Below are positions 45,960-55,370 of a DNA stretch of 64,000 nt, piece by piece. Location of the stretch: contig JAENRP010000102.1 in NCBI GenBank assembly GCA_024741835.1, forward strand, positions 1-64,000, in the 5' to 3' direction. Numbering within the stretch: the stretch's first letter is position 1; every line of letters starts with the position of its first letter. The notes below the pieces were generated by a model, which searched no databases, was not told the origin of the DNA, and saw only the letters and a program-made list of their open reading frames with translations. The position numbers were made by a program, and so were the translations under genes. Origin of the DNA: Diplocarpon mali. Taxonomy: Eukaryota; Ascomycota; Leotiomycetes; Helotiales; Drepanopezizaceae.

Positions 45960-46796
45960 ATGCAACTTCAAGCTCTCCTCTTCTCCCTCCTCCTCGCCAC
46001 CTCCGTTGTCGCCCACGGAGACAAGGAGGGCAAGGATACGTCGGAGAAGTCCCAGTGCAGGCAGATCCGAAAGCTGGAGAAGCTCGTCTCGCTCGCGGCA
46101 AACAGCACCCGGCTCGAGCAGGTCACCGACAACAACGCGACCAAGATCGCAGAGCTGAAGTCCGAGGCCTCGACCGCAGCCCAGAGGCTCACCAACCTGC
46201 AGAGCAATGCCACGCTCGCGGCCAGCTGCGCCGTCGTCAACGCCCAGGCCGAGGAGGAGCACATGTGCGAGGAGACCTTCGGGCTCGAGCGCTTCGTCCG
46301 GTTCGCCGCGAACGCCACCCAGGTCGCCGCCGTGACGGGCAGCAACGCAAACGAGACGGCCGCCATCGCCGCCAGAGCCTTGCAGGCGAGCGCCAGGCTG
46401 CAAGCCCTGCAGAGCAACGCGACGTTGCAGGCCGCGTGCCCGGCATTTCTCCAGCAACACGAGTGCAGAGAGATGCGCAAGCTGCAGCGCTTCGCCGAGG
46501 CGAGCAACAACGCGAAGAAGCTGGAGAAGATCTCGGGGGGCGACGCGATCAAGGCAGGCCGGCTCAGGGACGAGGCGGCGAGGGCTCAGACCCAGCTGAC
46601 GGAGTGGCAGGCCAACAAGACGTTCGTGGCTGCGTGCGAGGCTCTCGGCAACAGTGGGAAGGGTATTGACAGCGGGGCCACGACTGAAGAGGATGCCACC
46701 AATGGGCAGATTGGAGCGGCGAGCAGCGGGGCTGGTATCCGGTGGACCATGCTCTCCACCATTCTCGTCGTGGGCGCGGCCATGTCTCTGCTGTGA
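45960..46796 (+). CDS. GPI-anchored-type cell-wall protein with three 58-residue Cys modules
   Basis: A single-exon 278-residue protein. The start at 45960 is chosen because it opens a clean secretion signal (MQLQALLFSLLLATSVVAHG); upstream in-frame codons do not. The mature part is three tandem modules, each exactly 58 residues from Cys to Cys: 33-90, 103-160 and 169-226. The modules share aligned (L/F)(E/Q)(K/R)(L/F)V-like starts, Ala-rich helical middles and an LQSNATL-like end before the second Cys. Seven N-glycosylation sequons occur (48, 59, 83, 118, 131, 153, 219). A Gly/Ser/Thr-rich linker leads to a hydrophobic C terminus (WTMLSTILVVGAAMSLL) with a small-residue site before it, as in GPI-anchor signals. 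A cell-wall or plasma-membrane surface location is inferred. I do not recognise the family, and no enzymatic motif is visible. Confidence 0.85.
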   Translation: MQLQALLFSLLLATSVVAHGDKEGKDTSEKSQCRQIRKLEKLVSLAANSTRLEQVTDNNATKIAELKSEASTAAQRLTNLQSNATLAASCAVVNAQAEEEHMCEETFGLERFVRFAANATQVAAVTGSNANETAAIAARALQASARLQALQSNATLQAACPAFLQQHECREMRKLQRFAEASNNAKKLEKISGGDAIKAGRLRDEAARAQTQLTEWQANKTFVAACEALGNSGKGIDSGATTEEDATNGQIGAASSGAGIRWTMLSTILVVGAAMSLL

Positions 46797-47270
46797 AGGC
46801 GTCGAGAGAGGTATGCAGATGGCGTCGATAGCGTTGGGACCTCCCGCCCCCCTTTCTTGACCAGCCGGTCTGAACATCCATGCATTCGATTCTATGTATC
46901 AAGTTCTGGTCGGTTACGGCGCTTAGGTTCAGGGGGTCTCTCGTTTCGCTGGAGGTATCTGTGGTTGTCAGTTCACTGCACAGTGCAATGGCAACATTTC
47001 AGATACTGTCCACCTTGGTATGCTCCCGTCTACGAGATGATCGACTGGTGAACGAGAGCTCTATTTTGGTCTCGGAGACTTATGTTTCACTTCACGACGA
47101 GCAGTGAGTACTTGTCCCAGACGGTAGAGCAGGGGGCGGTAATATCGTTCAGTGCCATTGTCGGGAAATAGAGCAGGAAATGGTAACTTCGCTCCGTAAC
47201 AGCAAAAATACACGGGGCTGTAACATGTTCGTCCGTACCCCCCCCCCCAGCTTCCAGCCCAACTAGACGT
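46797..47270. other. Intergenic region after the GPI protein gene
   Basis: No supported gene. It is shared 3' flank of two convergent loci (the GPI protein gene and the MDR pseudogene), with a C10 run near 47240. Confidence 0.5.
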
Positions 47271-47303
47271 GCCATCAGGGTCTGCCGGCCTGTTCGATGG
47301 TCC

Positions 47304-48745
47304 GCTCAAAAGCCACCGTTAGGATGAATCGGCACCTTCGTATACCCCCATCTTCCCTGCGATCAAACTTCGTATACGCAGCCGGCGCCTCGTCCATGGC
47401 AAACCCATGCGACACGACGAACGAGGGTTTCGCGCGGCCGGAGATACTCATATCTCGGAGATAGCGGTGGTCGGCTTTGACGTTGCACTGGCCTGTGCCG
47501 ATCGTGAGGCCTTTACATATCAAGCGCCAGTCCTGGCTTGTGGATGTTGGCCTGTGCGAAGAAGAAGCAACGAGGGCTCGAGAGCGAAACCACCAGCTCG
47601 AATCACCTCCCGAGGCTCATCAACAGCATCCCCTGGTCGAGATTCCCCTCCAGCAACCCGGGTCACTCCGTCCCTCGAGACCTGGGGCCCCTATGCTGCC
47701 AGTCGGGCGGGTGACTCTGATGCAGTTCTCCAAGACGATCGAGGGGGCTACCCTCGTGCCGTCCTGGGCAGAAGCCTGGCTCCCGGCTGCGTCGACGCTG
47801 CGGTCTGCCAGTCCGCCATTCCGCTGGATGATGTCCTGCACGCCATCGACTGTCCCGACGTCGACAGCTACGCAGCCGGTCTTCTCGGTGGCTGCCAGAC
47901 ACCCTGGCACCAAATCTACGACGTACACCTGGGAGGCACCACGGAGAACCGCGCCGTTTGCAGCCACGAGCCCGACAGACCCAGCGCCGAAGACGCCGAT
48001 CGATTCTCCGGGCCTGAAGCCCACGAGAACTACGCCGGGCCAGCCGGCGGGGGAAATGTCTGCTCGCAGGATGAAGTCGGCTTCGTTGACTGTGCCGGCT
48101 GGCAGGGGCAGACAATTGAAGTCTGCCTGTGGGACGCGAAGGTACCGCGCCTGGCCACCTTGGTATGGTCCCGTCGCTGAGGAGGTCAGTCACGTTACCT
48201 TGTGCTCCGATGAAATCTGATTATCGGGGCCTACCAACGTCGCCGCGAGCACCACCAGCAAAGTCACTAAACTCCCCGAGCCAACTGGGCCGTTGGATCG
48301 GCAGAGCTGCGCTGGATATGAGTATGTACGGGTTCACGCCAGTGCAGAACGCGGCACGTGCCTCTTCGCAATTCCTGCAGCGTCCATCGGTCACGTTGAA
48401 TGGCATCGCCACCCGCTCCCCTTTCTTGAGAAGAGAAAGGCCAGCGCCGGCCTCGATGGCAATTCCCATGATCGCAGGGCCTTCATCCGATCAACTCGGT
48501 AGCAACCAACCACAGTACGGGCTCATGGAGGATACATCCGTAGCACGTACCAAAACACAAGCCGCCCTGCGCCGCAGTACGACCCTGATACATGTGTAGG
48601 TCAGAGCAGCAGATGGCTGCCGTCGTCCCTTTCATCAGGGCATCGGCGGGATGCTCAAGCTTGGGAAGCGGACGCTCCTCGACTGCTACCTGGAAAGATT
48701 CTGTCAAACCCGTCAGTACGACTTCTCCGCTGGAGGAGGCCACCG
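47304..48745 (-). pseudogene. Decayed zinc-type MDR alcohol (formaldehyde) dehydrogenase
   Basis: Remains of a medium-chain dehydrogenase of the glutathione-independent formaldehyde dehydrogenase type. In order: FQVAVEERPLPKLEHP and the zinc-ligand strand reading ICCSDLHMYQG where ICGSDLHMYQG is expected; a damaged GHE region (CGGATGAAGG, short of a codon base); MGIAIEAGAG; the structural-zinc Cys cluster GRCRNCEEARAAFC; GPYQGGQARYLRVP; the NAD-binding GVFGAGSVGL; and a C-terminal GTGQCNVK to HPNGGF region. Two introns still splice cleanly (48267-48329 and 48177-48234). Against function: no ATG at the expected start, the GHE break, a frameshift leading to stops near 47620, and a second frameshift at the last codons near 47322. 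Sequencing errors could explain some but probably not all of these. Confidence 0.72.
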
Positions 48746-48770
48746 GTAAACACACCGAGAAGCATAGAGG

Positions 48771-49998
48771 TATCGGTAGTCCCGCTCGAGACGTTGGCTG
48801 TACCTTGTGTTCCGTCAGAAGCTCTGTAACGCCAGAATATCGACTCCAGTCTGCAGTACATTGCCGTCCCGTCAACCATATCACCCAATGCTTCTGCGGT
48901 AAGCTGCTACAGGTAACAATGCCCAAGTACGGTCCGTGGGCCACGATCACATTCGCGATTGACTCGGAAATTTGGGAGACCTAGCATAGCGTAGCGCCCC
49001 GAGTCGTATTGACCTAGTCGTCTGATGTGTTTTTTAATACTATCCTCCTCTATTTCGTCCCATCTCTGACTTCGAATGGGAGGCTTCCCGACCAGATCGG
49101 ATTACAGTCGTGTTCAAATACAAGCGGGAAGCACATGCTAGCTTTCGCTGGAGACTTGCAGAGGTCTGCACTTTCTGATACCGTCGCAGCGCTACGACTT
49201 TGTCGGATGCGATGCCGAAAACATGTACGAAGGGCAGTAAAGTGTTCGCAGCTGCGACCGCAACTGTACCTGAGCCCCATCATTACGCAACGGACGACTT
49301 CTAAATGAGACGTGTGGTGTTTGACGAGAAGCAGATGAGGGCATGGCCTGACCGTGAGGCGCAACCGTGGCATCCGATATAGAGGTTGACCACATCACCA
49401 TAAACTTCGGACACAGACTCCGAGCAATCCACAAGGATTTCGCCCGCTTGACTGTCTTTCGGAAGCCGAGAAGAGCGTGGTGCTTGATTCTAGGGCCAGC
49501 ACGTAACCCCCGATGTGAACTTTGAGTTTTCGCTATATGGTCCAACGACAATCTAACCCGAGAGCCGTAGTGCGCACAAATCGTTCTTTTCCTTTTTCTT
49601 TTTCTTTTCTTTTTCTTTTCTTTTTCTTTTCTTTTTCTTTTCTTTTTCCTTTCTTTTTCCTTTCTTTTTCCTTTCCTTGGATTGGTTTGCAAGCTTCCGC
49701 CGTACTGAGTAGGATCGCAATTTGATGGAAGGAATCCCGGGGTCACGTGCGAAACTTCACAGATAAGCTTCATCTTTGTTACAAGAGCGACTTCTTGTGC
49801 AATCCATACTTTTCCTCTGAACTAGGGTTGTGACGACACACCCTAGAAACCGCTCAACATAGGACCGCTCAATATAGGATCACGCAGGAAGCCCTAGACC
49901 AGAGTGGTGTCCATGTTCGCTGATGGTGACGTGCTCCGCATGCTCTGATACTTGCAAAAGCGCTGTTGACTTTGGAGCCGTTCCGATGATGGTGCTCC
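48771..49998. other. Intergenic region with a long polypyrimidine tract
   Basis: No supported gene. Open frames on the minus strand at 49192-49773 exist only because a CTTTT repeat reads as Lys/Arg. Confidence 0.5.
49583..49678. repeat. CTTTT-type polypyrimidine microsatellite
   Basis: Almost 100 bp of pure pyrimidine on the plus strand built from CTTTT, CTTTTT and CCTTT units. Homopurine-homopyrimidine tracts can form triplexes. Confidence 0.9.
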
Positions 49999-50568
49999 TC
50001 ACCCCAAGCCAGACAAAAACGTCGTGAGCGGCCTGGTGAGTAGAACCTGGTAGTCGCACTTGTTGATTTCGCCCGCCAATATTTCTCTGATCAATACCGC
50101 AGCGCGTCTATCCACATCCGAGCCGAGCTGGACAGTAAGTATCGGATTCTTGTTAGCCGAGTACGGATCGAAGTGAAGCTGTGACAGGGCCGACGACAAA
50201 TTCCAACGAACCTCCACAAGATGGCCGTTGGAAAGTATAGACCCGAGACGCGTGTCTCCGCAGGCATAAGAGAGTGCACAGTCGCGTGGGATCGCTGAGC
50301 CGGGAATATTCCATGGTACGTGAGACATTGTGGAATCCGTCATCTCCGAAACGTATTTCCAGCAGTCTGATGTTGTCGGGGCATGGAAGAGGGGCATCCT
50401 CTCCTCACGGACTGGACACTCACACCGTGGACACAGAGCATATCCGTCGAGGCATAGGTATGTGTCTTTCTGCGACGACGAGACCCGAGATCCGTAGGCC
50501 ACGTGACATGGATGCTGGTTCAGATCGTGAGCGAGAAAGCTAGCAACCATGGTCTCGCAACGAGGCAT
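49999..50568 (-). CDS. Hypothetical protein (189 residues), weak support
   Basis: An uninterrupted frame starting with ATG (MPRCETMVASFLAHDL) and containing a CLDGYALCPRCECP cluster at about residues 39-52, which could bind a metal. Composition is protein-like and not low complexity, unlike the neighbouring spurious frames. No family is recognised, no intron is evident and there is no supporting context. It could be a chance open frame or a fragment of a decayed gene. Confidence 0.35.
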   Translation of the reverse strand: MPRCETMVASFLAHDLNQHPCHVAYGSRVSSSQKDTYLCLDGYALCPRCECPVREERMPLFHAPTTSDCWKYVSEMTDSTMSHVPWNIPGSAIPRDCALSYACGDTRLGSILSNGHLVEVRWNLSSALSQLHFDPYSANKNPILTVQLGSDVDRRAAVLIREILAGEINKCDYQVLLTRPLTTFLSGLG

Positions 50569-51602
50569 ATGGCCGGCATCGATGAAACCAGGTGGCTACA
50601 GAAGACACGTAGACTGACTTTATGATTCTGATATCAAGCTGGGGAAAAAGAGGTCGGCAGGTACAAGGCCGTTGCGAAGCTGTCAGCGTTGTTGACAAGC
50701 CACCCTGCCTGCTCGCAAGTGTAGCAGGAAGAAGAAATCCACCACACCAACACCAACAACAACAACAACAACAACAACAACACAACCACGAGCACGCTGG
50801 GGCCAAACACGACTTCAAGAATAACTACCAGGCTAACCTCGTACTCTGACCCATCAAGTTCTGCTCTGTCCCTTACCTCGACGCTGTCATGTCCCGGAGA
50901 TCAGTATTACTTACATGGCTTCTGGGCTAAGCCTCAACGGTCGGGACCCGAAATCCTTGGAAGGATGGCATGGCAGCAAGGATTGGCATCACAGTTCGCA
51001 GGATCCCCAAGATACCCGTGGCCAGAGTGTTGCCAGTCGAGGAATATAGAGTAGACAGACCATGTCGGTCTGATGTCGTGAATAGTTGACTCTTCCGTTC
51101 CCCCTCAGATCCCTCGTCTGCGTTCGGCTGTCGAGCAGTGTGAACCTGCATCGGGTTGAGCGTCCTTCGGTTCCAGTTCCAATTCCAATTCCATCTCCAG
51201 TGCCAGTTCTCAATTCCAATACCACTTCATTCCCGTGGTGCATGGACAGGCCGCTATTTTAAACACACCTCATTTACGAAGCTTCCACGGTAACCCGAGC
51301 CCGCCGCCCAACCCGCCCGACCGCCAATCTCTCACCCACTCTTCATTACCACTGTATCGTCTGCCGCGATCCCTCCTCCACCCCCTTTCTCAGAGACATG
51401 CCGATATACTTGACCGAAGCAGCGTTTCCCGTTATTGCTACCAACTCGACTCTCTGCCCCGCCGAAGAATCCCGACTCGCAAACTCGCCAGTCGCCGTTC
51501 GCTATCCGCTCGTCGCTCGTCGCTCGTCGCACCTCCTTTTGACAAGCACAATACCGCCCGGACACCAGCAATAAGGTGGCAACACCTGCGTCAGTCTCGC
51601 GA
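50569..51602. other. 5' region of the PIP5K gene
   Basis: Promoter and leader region. The last ~300 bp are pyrimidine-rich, as typical of fungal promoters and leaders. A hexamer-like TTCCAATTCC repeat occurs at about 51168-51225. No supported gene. Confidence 0.5.
50741..50786. repeat. CAA trinucleotide microsatellite
   Basis: About 15 CAA/CAC triplets, perfect CAA in the core. Confidence 0.9.
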
Positions 51603-54532
51603 ATGCCACACGCAGTTGAGATGCCGTCCTTGGTGGCCGACGATACAGGACCTATGCTATCGTCGAGCAGCCCGCACTACGATGCCCCCCAATACTTCCG
51701 GCAATCCCATGAGAAGGTCAATGGCAACCCCAGATCCTCCCACACATCTGCCAAGGGGAGCTTCGCAGATGGACTCGAAGGATACGTGGAGGGCGGTAGA
51801 TTACAGATAAATGGAGACGGCCACCTCGATGGAGGCCTGAACTCCGTCCCCAACGGGCGGACAAGCGGGAGCACCTGGGATCAGAGATCCTCACGAAATG
51901 GCAGCACATTGTCTGTCAGTAGTAGTGTCAATACTGGTGTCAATACTGGCGCCACTGGAGGAGGCATGGAACACGAAAGGGAGAATGGTGGAAGGAGGAG
52001 CCCGGCACCTCCAAACGGAGTGGCCAGGACTTCTCTCGCGGACAGAAAGCCGGTCGCGTCCAACGGCAATCTTCCACACACCCTCGACACGAAGACCTCG
52101 ACCAGCGGAGATAGCGAGACGTCTCAGCGAGCCAGCACCCCCCCGTCGATATCCACAAATCCTCAAAGTACAGGCCCATTGACCTACACCACATCGATAA
52201 CACCGGCGACTCCCCAACCGCCCGAAGCACCAACTCGAGCCCCGCCATCGCCCCATCAATACCCGGCACCGCCATCGTATCCCCCTCCACAGGTCCCTTC
52301 CCAATCGTCAACCTCGCTCCCACATCCTGGGTCCGCACAGCTGCAGCATCGACACACTCTGCAAGTCCCTAAACCCGGCCCAGGACGGAGCTCCCGCGAC
52401 GGCGAGGACGCCGTGTTTGCCAGTGGGAGATTCTCTCCCACTAGCATAGCTGCAGGTGTGCGAAGAGGCTCACTGAACCTCAACAGACGCCACACACAAT
52501 CTGTGCATTCAAATATGCCCCACGAAGAAGTTCCCCCGGATGAGGACGCGATCCTGTGGGCAGAGGCGGTGCGGCAGAAGAGGGCCAGCAAGCGGAGGCG
52601 GAAGGAAGACGAGGATGACGACCGAGTAGTGGTCGGGACCAAAGTTGATCAGAACCACGTCAATTGGGTAACGGCATACAATATGTTGACGGGCATTCGA
52701 TTCACCGTCTCGAGGACGAATGCGAAGCTGGACCGCCCTCTGACTGATGCGGACTTCGAGGCCCGGCACAAGTTTTCGTTTGATATGTAAGCAGCCCTCG
52801 AGGGGGGGTATGAGCCCCAAAGCTGACTTTTCCCAGTACTGGCAACGAGTTAACCCCTTCCGCGAAGTACGACTTCAAATTCAAGGATTATGCGCCTTGG
52901 GTATTCCGACATCTGCGAGCGAAGTTCAAGCTCGACCCGGCTGATTACCTGATGTCTCTCACGAGCAAATATATCCTATCAGAGTTGGGGTCCCCAGGGA
53001 AGAGCGGAAGTTTCTTTTACTTCTCTCGGGATTACAAGTACATCATCAAGACTATTCACCACGCCGAGCACAAATTTCTCCGGAAAATCCTCAGGGAATA
53101 CTACGCACACGTCGAGGAGAACCCTAACACGCTCCTGTCGCAATTCTACGGATTGCATCGGGTCAAGATGCCATACGGCCGGAAGATCCACTTTGTTGTC
53201 ATGAACAATCTATTTCCTCCCCACCGGGACATTCACCAGACCTTCGATCTGAAAGGCTCGACAGTAGGGCGTGACTTCAAAGAGGAGGACCTGGAGAAGA
53301 ACCCTAGGGCTACTCTCAAAGACCTCAACTGGTTACGCAGGAACTTGCACCTGGAATTTGGACCGGAGAAGAGACGGGTGTTTTTTGAGCAGATGGAGAA
53401 GGATGTGCACCTCCTACAGAGGTTGAAGATCATGGACTACAGCATGCTCGTTGGTATCCATGATCTTCAACGGGGCAACCAAGAGCACTTGCGCGATAAG
53501 ACTCTTCAAGTCTTCCAACCTGGTGGGGAGAATCCAGAGGAATCTCAGGGAACGGACGGGAGAGGAGCATTATCGAGAACACCCAGCAAGCTGGAGAGTA
53601 TCCGCAAAGCGAAGGAGCTGCGGCAAATCATCAAACAAGAGAAGCCGATTCCGATGGGCCAAATCAGCTCGGGCATGCCGGATCACTTGGAAGAGAACAC
53701 AGCCAAGCGAGATTTCACCTTTTACAGTGACGACGGCGGGTTCAGAGCCACACATGAGGACAACACTCCTGGAGAGGAGATTTTCTTTCTCTCCATCATT
53801 GATTGCCTGACCCACTACGGGATCGTGAAGAAAATGGAACATTTCTTCAGTAAGTACTCCCTCGGAGACGGATACCTTGGTCACGAATGCCGCTAATTCC
53901 GAGCAGAGGGTCTCAGCCAAGACAAGAAGCTTATTTCCCCTATCTCCCCGGAGCCGTATGGAAACCGCTTCATCGAGTTCATCGAAGGTGTCACAAAGAG
54001 CCCCGAAGAAGCAGCACGTGAAGCAGCAGAGATGCCCGTGCCTCCGGTGCCTCACACCAACTCGAACCTTTCGACGAACCGAAACACACCGTCGATTGAT
54101 TCGGCCCGGAGGCGAGCCGACAGCCAACACATGCCAAGGCCTAGCAACTCCAATGCGACAGTGCAGAGGAACGAGAGAGACGCCTTGAGAGGGGTCCGCT
54201 CTGGTGAGGACGAAACCCATAGACCCGACCCGCGGATGATTACCACTGCGCGCAGCCCTAGTGCTGAGCTTAGCGGTGGCTTGCAAGGTCAGATCCTGCC
54301 CGTCGTGGAGGAAATGGGGGAAGCAAGCAGCACAGGTGGTCGAAGTGGGAGGAGTCGAGAGCGAGATGAGGCGGCTGATGGCGACCACCGACCACCGACC
54401 CCAGCGAAAGATGGTAACGATAGCCGCCCGCTCACCCCGGCAAAGGACTATGACCTGAATAGGAACAGTGCGGCATCGGGGCGGTTGAGTAGCAGCAGCC
54501 TCGATAAAAAGTTGCCACCGCTGCCAAAGTAA
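51603..54532 (+). CDS. MSS4: Phosphatidylinositol-4-phosphate 5-kinase (Mss4/Its3 type)
   Basis: Phosphorylates PI4P to PI(4,5)P2 at the plasma membrane, controlling actin, endocytosis and signalling. Three exons (51603-52786, 52837-53849, 53907-54532) join to 940 residues; introns are 50 and 57 nt. An N-terminal low-complexity Ser/Pro/Thr/Asn-rich half (about 1-340) precedes a basic KRRRK patch and the PIPK core. Visible core features are the glycine-rich GKSGSFFYFSRDYKYIIKT segment (ATP-binding Lys near 466), the catalytic DLKGS at 532-536, MDYSML at 594-599 and the activation-loop/specificity region CLTHYGIVKKMEHFFKGL near 715-735, with the KK pair typical of type I enzymes. The C terminus is Ser/Pro-rich and disordered, ending KKLPPLPK. 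The start chosen is the first ATG of the frame; a second ATG six codons on is also possible. Confidence 0.95.
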
Positions 54533-55370
54533 CCTGGGCTGGGGTAGATGGCCGGTACCTAGACCTTGGGTTCCTAAGCTTACGGGTTGGTGAGAAGGTT
54601 GGGTACAATTTTCAGGAAGGGAGTACCGATGATACCATGGTCGTAGGCGATTTGACTTTTACAACACGTTTTTCTTGAGTCCTTATCGTATTGTGCTCGA
54701 GGCCCCACGAGCTGGATAATTTCGTTTGTCTCGAGGAATCATTCAAACATCGACGAGTTTCTTTTTGTTCTGCTTTTGATCTGTGTTTGATTCTTGTGGT
54801 CGGATCCAACCCGGGGAACTGACCAGGACGGTGAATAGGAGAGAAATTGTAGATAGCTATAGCTTTAGATGCGATGGGACGATGAGGAGATGGATGGAGA
54901 CGCCTGCAAAACCTTTGGATTCAGCGGAGGGAAAGACAGGCACTGTACGCTAGAAATTTCGGTGGGTCGTCAGGCTGCGAATACAATGGACGTGGATTTG
55001 GATGACACCCCCCGCTCTGTGCTTTGCTGATGTGATGCTCAAAGTGACTGGCTGCCAACGACAATCGCAAGCGAGGGGCGTTGGTGCCTGCGACCTACCG
55101 GTTGTTTACAACACAATACCGAGCGCAACCCGCGTGCAGCCTCATCGGCGCAACTATTGTGCAGCGTCGTGCGGCTACTTGACGTTGAGAACGGCCCTCT
55201 TTCCACACGACCTCGCAACTTCGCCAACACCACACTCTCTCACGTCGCAGACGCGTCCCTTTGCGCACGCCGACGCCCACATCACACAAGATCTGCTTCT
55301 TGCGGAGCGCACTCGCGCCGGTATCTCCCATACCTCATATCCGTGTAAAGCAAATCTCGACCCGCTCGCG
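54533..55370. other. Intergenic region between PIP5K and the CaaX protein gene
   Basis: Terminator of PIP5K and promoter of the next gene. The frame of the downstream gene stays open upstream to 55002, but that extension is not protein-like and the ATG at 55371 is preferred. No other gene is seen. Confidence 0.5.

Noticed and set aside
45951..46877. 308-codon frame antisense to the GPI-type protein
   Set aside because: The sense strand has signal peptide, repeats and GPI-like tail; the antisense frame has none of these and is a shadow.
49192..49773. 193-codon minus-strand frame with a long Lys/Arg run
   Set aside because: The Lys/Arg run is the reverse of the CTTTT microsatellite; flanking residues are not protein-like.
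51576..51602. GTG start nine codons upstream of the PIP5K ATG
   Set aside because: A nuclear fungal gene is expected to start at ATG; the first ATG in frame is at 51603.
55002..55370. N-terminal extension of the 1290-residue protein by 123 codons
   Set aside because: The extension is in frame but has promoter-like composition and no protein-like content; the ATG at 55371 begins a typical basic disordered head.
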